DNA of 7,056 nucleotides, from positions 1 through 7,056 of the forward strand of contig JAEYQN010000162.1 in the NCBI GenBank assembly GCA_023409995.1. Direction: 5' to 3'. Made by a program: the position numbers and the translations under genes. Source of the stretch: Cyanobacteria bacterium OH_CBB_238. GTDB taxonomy: Bacteria; Cyanobacteriota; Vampirovibrionia; Gastranaerophilales; Gastranaerophilaceae. The notes beneath the pieces were generated by a model. That model was not told the origin of the DNA. It saw only the letters and a program-made list of their open reading frames with translations, and did no database searches. The stretch's first letter is position 1. Each line of letters begins with the position of its first letter. Below, one piece after another: positions 1 to 5,500 of the stretch.

Positions 1-1685
1 CTGCTCTATCTAATGCAAATAAATTATTAGTTAAGCAACAAAAGGGTTTATCTAAAACTTCTGAACAGTATAAAGATATACAGAATCAAATAAACGATAA
101 TAACGATAAAATTCGTGAATGCACACAAAATCAAACAGAGTGGAATAATGCAATAGCGAATCTACCAATTACCAAACTAGAAGAATATGCAGATTTACTT
201 GATAAGATTGATAGTAAAAACAAAAGTGATAACGATTTGAAATCAGCACAAGGAAAGAAGTTATCAGAAGCAGATTACAAGAAGTTAATTACCGATAATA
301 ATAATGCTTTGAATAATGAGAGTACTCTAAGTAATGCATATTACACATATTATCTCAAAGCATTAAAAAGCAAGGACGGAAATTTTAACGGTAAAAAGGC
401 AAGCCTTTGGAGATCTATGTATTTAGATTCTCAGACAACTATAAACCAACTCAAGAGTGAGAATATAGATATAACAAATGCAATGAGAGATGATGTTAAA
501 TGGAGAGATTTTGAAGCTAATCATAAAAAAGCAGATTCATTAAATAGTACTCTCTCATCTATGTCTGACCTTCTTGGTGATTCCGGACTATATGATGATA
601 AAGGTGATCTTAATGACAAGGGACTTTCAAAGGCTATTCTTAGTCTCAAGCAGTTGGAAAACGCTAGAACCGAAGTAAGTAATTATACTAAAGATATTCA
701 AAATCTAAATTCACTTTATGCACAAGGTTATTATACTGAAAAAAATTATGCTGATAAACTAGCTGAACTTAAAGAAGGATTATACAATAGTGCAAAAGAC
801 GCAAAATCATTCCAAGATGCATTAGTAAATCTATATAAAGAACAGTCTAAAGCACAACTTGACGCTTTAAAAGAAGTTATTTCTGCTAGACAAAAGGCTA
901 TCGATAAGCAGAAAGAATACTATGACTATGGTAGGCAAATGTCTAGTAAGTCAAGAGAATTAAATAACATAAAACAGGAAATAGCAGCTTTAGAGTCTCT
1001 TTCCAATGCACATGATAAGGCTAATCAGGCAAAACTCAAATCACTCAAAACTCAACTACAGGAAAAGCAAGATGAATACGACGACACTGAATATGAGCAT
1101 AAAATAACAGTCATCAATGAAGGTCTTGACGGATTAGTAGAATCGTTAGAGAAAACATATGATTCTTATATTTCTGAGTTGGAGACTAATTTAGATGAGA
1201 CTAATAAAATACTAACAAACTTTAAGACTTTGTTTGGTAATTCATTTGATGATATAAGTAAATATCTTAAAAATGCTTTAAAAGGATATGGAATAATAAG
1301 TTCTACTATTACTGGTGGAGGAAAAAGTACAAATATACTTCCTGGTTTTGCTAATGGTGGATTAGTTAAGATTGTAAGACGTAATGGTGATGACGGAGTT
1401 GCTACTTTAGGTGGTGGCGAAGATGTTGTAAATAAAGCTATAACATCTATGTGTATAGATAATATTCCAAAGATAAATGGCATTACAAAAGCATTGTCTT
1501 CGATAGACTATGTTCCTAACAATACAGCTAAGACTAGTATTGTAAACCAATATGACAATTTAATTAACGTAGAAGGAAACGTTGATAAAAATGCTATACA
1601 TGATATAGAATTAATTGTTAAAAAGGCACTTCTACAACAACAAAGAGAGAACGATTTCCAAATTAAAAGAATCAGAGGAAGATAA
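1..1685 (+). CDS. Phage tail tape measure protein, C-terminal part (5' end outside window)
   Basis: The frame is open from the left edge (first full codon at 3) to TAA at 1683-1685, giving 560 residues. The TTG at 237 is merely an internal Leu codon. Tape measure proteins fill the siphophage tail tube, set its length and sit with their C-terminus at the distal tip. Seen here: residues 1-410 are polar, Lys/Glu/Asn-rich and largely coiled-coil-like, including a YYDYGRQ segment (306-312) followed by long heptads. A short helical stretch and a Gly-rich hinge come next, then LPGFANGGLV (446-455) and NGDDGVATLGGGEDVV (461-476). That last segment matches the 'NGDDGxATLxxGE' signature I recall near the C-terminus of tape measure proteins of Clostridia phages. 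The end is basic (KRIRGR). No membrane segment or peptidase motif is visible in this part. The position immediately before dit and tal supports the call. Exact family is not resolved, because the N-terminal two thirds or more are missing. Confidence 0.88.
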   Translation, partial: ALSNANKLLVKQQKGLSKTSEQYKDIQNQINDNNDKIRECTQNQTEWNNAIANLPITKLEEYADLLDKIDSKNKSDNDLKSAQGKKLSEADYKKLITDNNNALNNESTLSNAYYTYYLKALKSKDGNFNGKKASLWRSMYLDSQTTINQLKSENIDITNAMRDDVKWRDFEANHKKADSLNSTLSSMSDLLGDSGLYDDKGDLNDKGLSKAILSLKQLENARTEVSNYTKDIQNLNSLYAQGYYTEKNYADKLAELKEGLYNSAKDAKSFQDALVNLYKEQSKAQLDALKEVISARQKAIDKQKEYYDYGRQMSSKSRELNNIKQEIAALESLSNAHDKANQAKLKSLKTQLQEKQDEYDDTEYEHKITVINEGLDGLVESLEKTYDSYISELETNLDETNKILTNFKTLFGNSFDDISKYLKNALKGYGIISSTITGGGKSTNILPGFANGGLVKIVRRNGDDGVATLGGGEDVVNKAITSMCIDNIPKINGITKALSSIDYVPNNTAKTSIVNQYDNLINVEGNVDKNAIHDIELIVKKALLQQQRENDFQIKRIRGR

Positions 1686-1688
1686 ATT

Positions 1689-1714
1689 ATAGAGAGTGGG
1701 AAACCACTCTCTAT
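1689..1714 (+). terminator. Intergenic stem-loop, terminator-like (11-bp stem, GAAA loop)
   Basis: Positions 1689-1699 pair perfectly with 1704-1714 (core AGAGAGTGG / CCACTCTCT) around a GAAA tetraloop at 1700-1703, a GNRA-type loop that stabilises RNA hairpins. It begins 3 nt after the tape measure stop codon. The tract that follows (TTATATT) is U-rich but interrupted, so intrinsic termination would probably be weak or partial. This fits a position inside an operon whose downstream genes must still be made. Alternative roles are protection or processing of the dit-tal mRNA 5' end, or control of dit translation, because the 3' arm is also complementary to the dit ribosome binding site. The hairpin itself is certain from sequence; its role is inferred. 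Confidence 0.55.
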
Positions 1715-1723
1715 TTATATTGA

Positions 1724-1729
1724 GAGGTG
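1724..1729 (+). promoter_or_regulatory. Shine-Dalgarno of dit (GAGGTG)
   Basis: GAGGTG lies 7 nt upstream of the ATG at 1737 and is complementary to the 3' end of 16S rRNA. It fixes the dit start. It lies within GAGAGGTGG (1722-1730), which nearly repeats the 5' arm of the preceding hairpin and could pair with its 3' arm. Confidence 0.8.
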
Positions 1730-1736
1730 GTGAAGA

Positions 1737-2543
1737 ATGAATACTTATTTTACATACAACGGAATATCTAGTAAAGACATTTTATCTCAAGAATTATTTA
1801 TATATACATTTGACAACACGACTGACATTTCTCTTTTAAAGAAGGAAGTTTTAAGGACTGAGAAATCTACAAAGAAATATAACTCACGTTCCTATGGTAA
1901 TACATATTCAGAAAATGCACAAATTACATTTTCTATTGTGAAGGATGACAAAAGCGAGTTTACAACTGATGAAATAAGTACAGTTAATACTTGGCTATTT
2001 GAGGAAAACGACTGTAAACTTTGTTTTTATGACGACAATGATACTCTAATTGATGGGATTTATTATATAGGACAATTTAACAATTCTACAGGAAAAACAA
2101 CAAGTGGAATTATAGCTATGACACTTACTTTTGAATGCGACTCACAATTTGCTTATCAAAATATTGATTTTTCTATTACTTCTGCTACTTCTGTCAATAA
2201 AGTTGTTAATTGCCAAAGTGATATAAAAGGAATTGACATATACCCAGTTTACACCATAACTCCTAACGAGAATGCAAATATTACTATAGCAAATACTACT
2301 ACGTCTAAGTCAATTACGTTTAGTTGTCAAGCTGATACTCCGTTTATTTATAATACTGAGAATGGATACCTGTTAGATGAAAATAACAATCTAATCTCTT
2401 TTAATTCAAAGGGAATATTTAACGTAAACGATATTTCTTGGATTTCACTCGTAAGAGGCAACAATAATTTAACTTTTACTGGAAAATTTACAGTTGACAT
2501 AAAAGCAAAAATTCCAAAGAAAGTAGGTGTACCATTTATATGA
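1737..2543 (+). CDS. Distal tail protein Dit (siphophage tail hub)
   Basis: A complete 268-residue protein with ATG start and a good ribosome binding site; length is typical for a Dit lacking large insertions. Dit forms a hexameric ring joining the tail tube to the Tal/tip complex. Seen here: the N-terminus has FTYNGISSKDI (residues 5-15), like the 'F.YNG..S.D' opening of the Sipho_tail family. FECDSQFAY (132-140) matches the conserved 'F.CDSP.AY' segment closing the N-terminal beta-barrel. Residues from about 145 on are beta-rich and Thr/Asn-rich (the galectin-like C-terminal domain by analogy), ending in W235-ISLVRGNNNLTFTG and a KKVGVPFI tail. That end resembles the 'W..L..G.N.I...G' end of the family. 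No carbohydrate-binding insertion is apparent, so this is a classical short Dit. It follows the tape measure gene after a 51-bp gap and overlaps tal by 4 bp, indicating coordinated translation of hub proteins. Family and context agree. Confidence 0.88.
   Translation: MNTYFTYNGISSKDILSQELFIYTFDNTTDISLLKKEVLRTEKSTKKYNSRSYGNTYSENAQITFSIVKDDKSEFTTDEISTVNTWLFEENDCKLCFYDDNDTLIDGIYYIGQFNNSTGKTTSGIIAMTLTFECDSQFAYQNIDFSITSATSVNKVVNCQSDIKGIDIYPVYTITPNENANITIANTTTSKSITFSCQADTPFIYNTENGYLLDENNNLISFNSKGIFNVNDISWISLVRGNNNLTFTGKFTVDIKAKIPKKVGVPFI
2525..2543 (+). promoter_or_regulatory. dit-tal translational coupling site (ATGA overlap)
   Basis: The dit stop TGA (2541-2543) and the tal start ATG (2540-2542) share ATGA. 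A modest AGGTG Shine-Dalgarno at 2525-2529, inside the last dit codons, is 10 nt from the ATG. This layout favours reinitiation by ribosomes that have just finished dit and supports 2540 as the tal start. Confidence 0.75.
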
Positions 2544-5500
2544 TAGGTGAAAATTTCTTCTTAGTTAGTTCTGATGGTACTATTTTTGGAAAAATAAACG
2601 CATTTATTACGGATGATTCTTCCACTGTAAAATTAAATGATTTATGGGATTTTTCTTTTACTGTTTATAAAAAAGACAATCCATGTTATGACTTGATAAA
2701 CGTTGGGATGTTTATAGAGACAGAGAAAGTATCATTCAAAATTATATCTCCACCTGAACTAAAAGTCGATTCTACTGGAGAATATAAAATGATTGATTCC
2801 ACATCTTGTAAAACCATAGAATGCGAATTGTTGCAATACAAACTAGGTGAAAATTTCAAGATAAATACTGGTGAAGAAGATTCTTATGAATATTTAGTGC
2901 CTAGTAATCTAGATGAATTTGGAGTTAGAAAACAACAGATTGTAATTTATGATAAAAACAATCCAGAATTATCTTTAATGCACATTATTTTACAAGGAGT
3001 TCCTGGGTGGAAAGTTGGATACATTGATCCTATTTTAGCAAGCAAAAATTATTCGTTTTCTGGGAATAATTCTGTTTATGGTTTTCTTAAAGATGACCTA
3101 CAAAAAACTGCAAAATGTCTTGTTAGCTTCGATATGAAGAATAAACTAATCAACATGGTAAAAATTGAAGACGTTGGTACCGACACAGGAATAGTTATAT
3201 CGCTTAAAACATTGGCAAAAGAATTAAATATTAGTCCTTATGAGAAAGAAATTTATACAAAATATAAGGTTACTGGTGCAGACGGACTTACTATTCGTGA
3301 CGTAAACTTTGGTTCTGATACGATTACAAACATAGATTACTATATGAGAAGTCCTTGGGTGCAAGAATCAGATAAGGTAACTACTCAAAACGGGGAGTAT
3401 TCTTTAACCATTGCTCCTAAAACTACTTACGTAAACGATAGTTTTGTTAAAACATTAATCGCTAATGTTATGTGTTCCGATACTGACATTACTACTCTTC
3501 TACCACAAAGAGCATTTTCTTGGACTAGAGTATCGAGCGATGCGTCATCTGATGCGGAATGGAATAGATTTGGACATTATGGAAATACATTAAGATTATC
3601 AATGTCTGATTATGATGTTGGTTGCATTTTTTATTGTGAGTTTTATATTAATGATGTAATCAATTTGACTGATACAGAAGGACACACAATTTATGATACT
3701 AATAATAATCCTATAACAACATTAATTCCTAATCTAGTATTGCATACAGAAATAACTTTACAATCAATAATAGATAAATATACTTCATACAAAAAGGTAA
3801 TGGAAACACAAAGGCCATTATATATCACTCAAGCAAGAAACTACGCTACTGCCCTAGAAAAATCTTCTGATTTATATAATCGCCAACCAATAGATCATGT
3901 CGAGTATGATTGGTATGATTATACAACCGAAGAATTAAATACGGAGTTATCCAAATATAATGATTTAATTGCTGTAGTAGAAAGTAATCCAGACTATCAA
4001 ACAAATGGTGTCTTTGATATCAATAGATTAAAACAATATCTAGCATATTATAATTATATTTGCTTAAAGGATATAGTCTCTGATATCACATATGCAATCT
4101 CTCACTATAATGATAAAAATCGTAAACTTCAAAAGTCATGGGAAACGCAATGGGAGTTATTTGGTATTTCTGAATTGCAAACTAGAATGAGTTTGTATAA
4201 AGAACAAGTAGATGCTATGTCTCAATATTCCAAACCATGGAATAATTTAAGCGAAGCAGAAAAATCTGCACTGGGAATAACTCAAACATTATATAATTCA
4301 TATAATGCTACTTATAATACTGCCAATACAAATTTAACTAATTGTACTGCTGAATACAATAAGAAAAAAACACAATACGATACATATATTTCACAAATGA
4401 ATACATGTCAATCTAATATGGCATCCATTGCTTTATTAGCTGATTTGTCAAATTCTCTACATGGATTTACTCAGCAAGAAATAGAGTTAATACAATCGTT
4501 TTATAATCAGGCAGATTACTCTGATGAAAACTTTTTGGTTGATTCTTCGGATACTACAACGAGTAAAATTGATGTAGAGTTGGATTTGTATAACGCAGCA
4601 AAAGAGGATTTATATGAAAAATCTCAACTACAAGTTGAATTTACAACTACAATTGAAAATATTCTTCAAATTCCTGAGTTTGCTTGCTTCAAAGATTATC
4701 TTGAAGTAGGCAATTTTTGTTTGGTTGAAGATAATGATGGTGTTTTCCATAAACTAAGAATCGTATCTATGACATATAGTCCTATCTCAAATGATGTTGA
4801 AATGTCTATTTCATTCAGTACCATGATTAAGAATTATTATGGTGTTAGTGACTATAATCTCATTTTAGACAGTGAAATCTCTTCTGCTTCTAAATCTGGA
4901 GGTTCATCTTCTTCCGGTTCTTCAAGTGGCGGTTCAAATGGAGATAAAAATGGAGTTCCTTCGTATTTAATCAAGGCGTTGCTTAATAGCAACTTTTTTA
5001 ATGGACGCTTTGATACACTAAAAGCTCAAACTATTCTTGCTTATGCTGCCGAGATTAATACTCTTCTAACAAATTACATTAAGACCGATCAAATCGTAGC
5101 TGATTCTGCTATTATGAAACAAATTCAAACCATAACATTTACCGCAACAACCACAACCGCTTTCCAATCATTTGTTGATGATTTACTTGCTAATCATGTA
5201 ACAGCTAAAGCAATCTTTGGCGAAAAGATTAGTACTAATGATTTTATGGTTGGAAGTAGTGACGGCCGATTATTAATCCAGGACTCTACAATCTCTATAA
5301 AAGATTCTAACAATGTAACCCGTGTGCAGATAGGGAAAGATGCCAATAGCAATTTCTCATTTATCATCTGTGATGCTAGTGGAACTGGGACAATAATTGA
5401 TAGTAATGGCGTTACGGAAAGAGGTATCGCTAATGGACTAATTAAAGCAGAAAAGTTAGCTAACAGAAGTGAGACATATAGTGGTATATCTGGAGATAAA

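Noticed and set aside
237..239. TTG as start of the first protein
   Set aside because: The same frame is open to the left window edge with coiled-coil-like sequence of the same character, and no Shine-Dalgarno precedes it.
1166..1483. 105-codon minus-strand ORF opposite the tape measure gene
   Set aside because: It is antisense to a well-supported coding frame, has no ribosome binding site evidence and encodes a hydrophobic, Leu/Ile/Pro-rich sequence typical of a shadow of AT-rich coding DNA.
1686..1736. Promoter for dit-tal in the intergenic gap
   Set aside because: The gap is almost filled by the hairpin and the ribosome binding site; no convincing -35/-10 pair fits.
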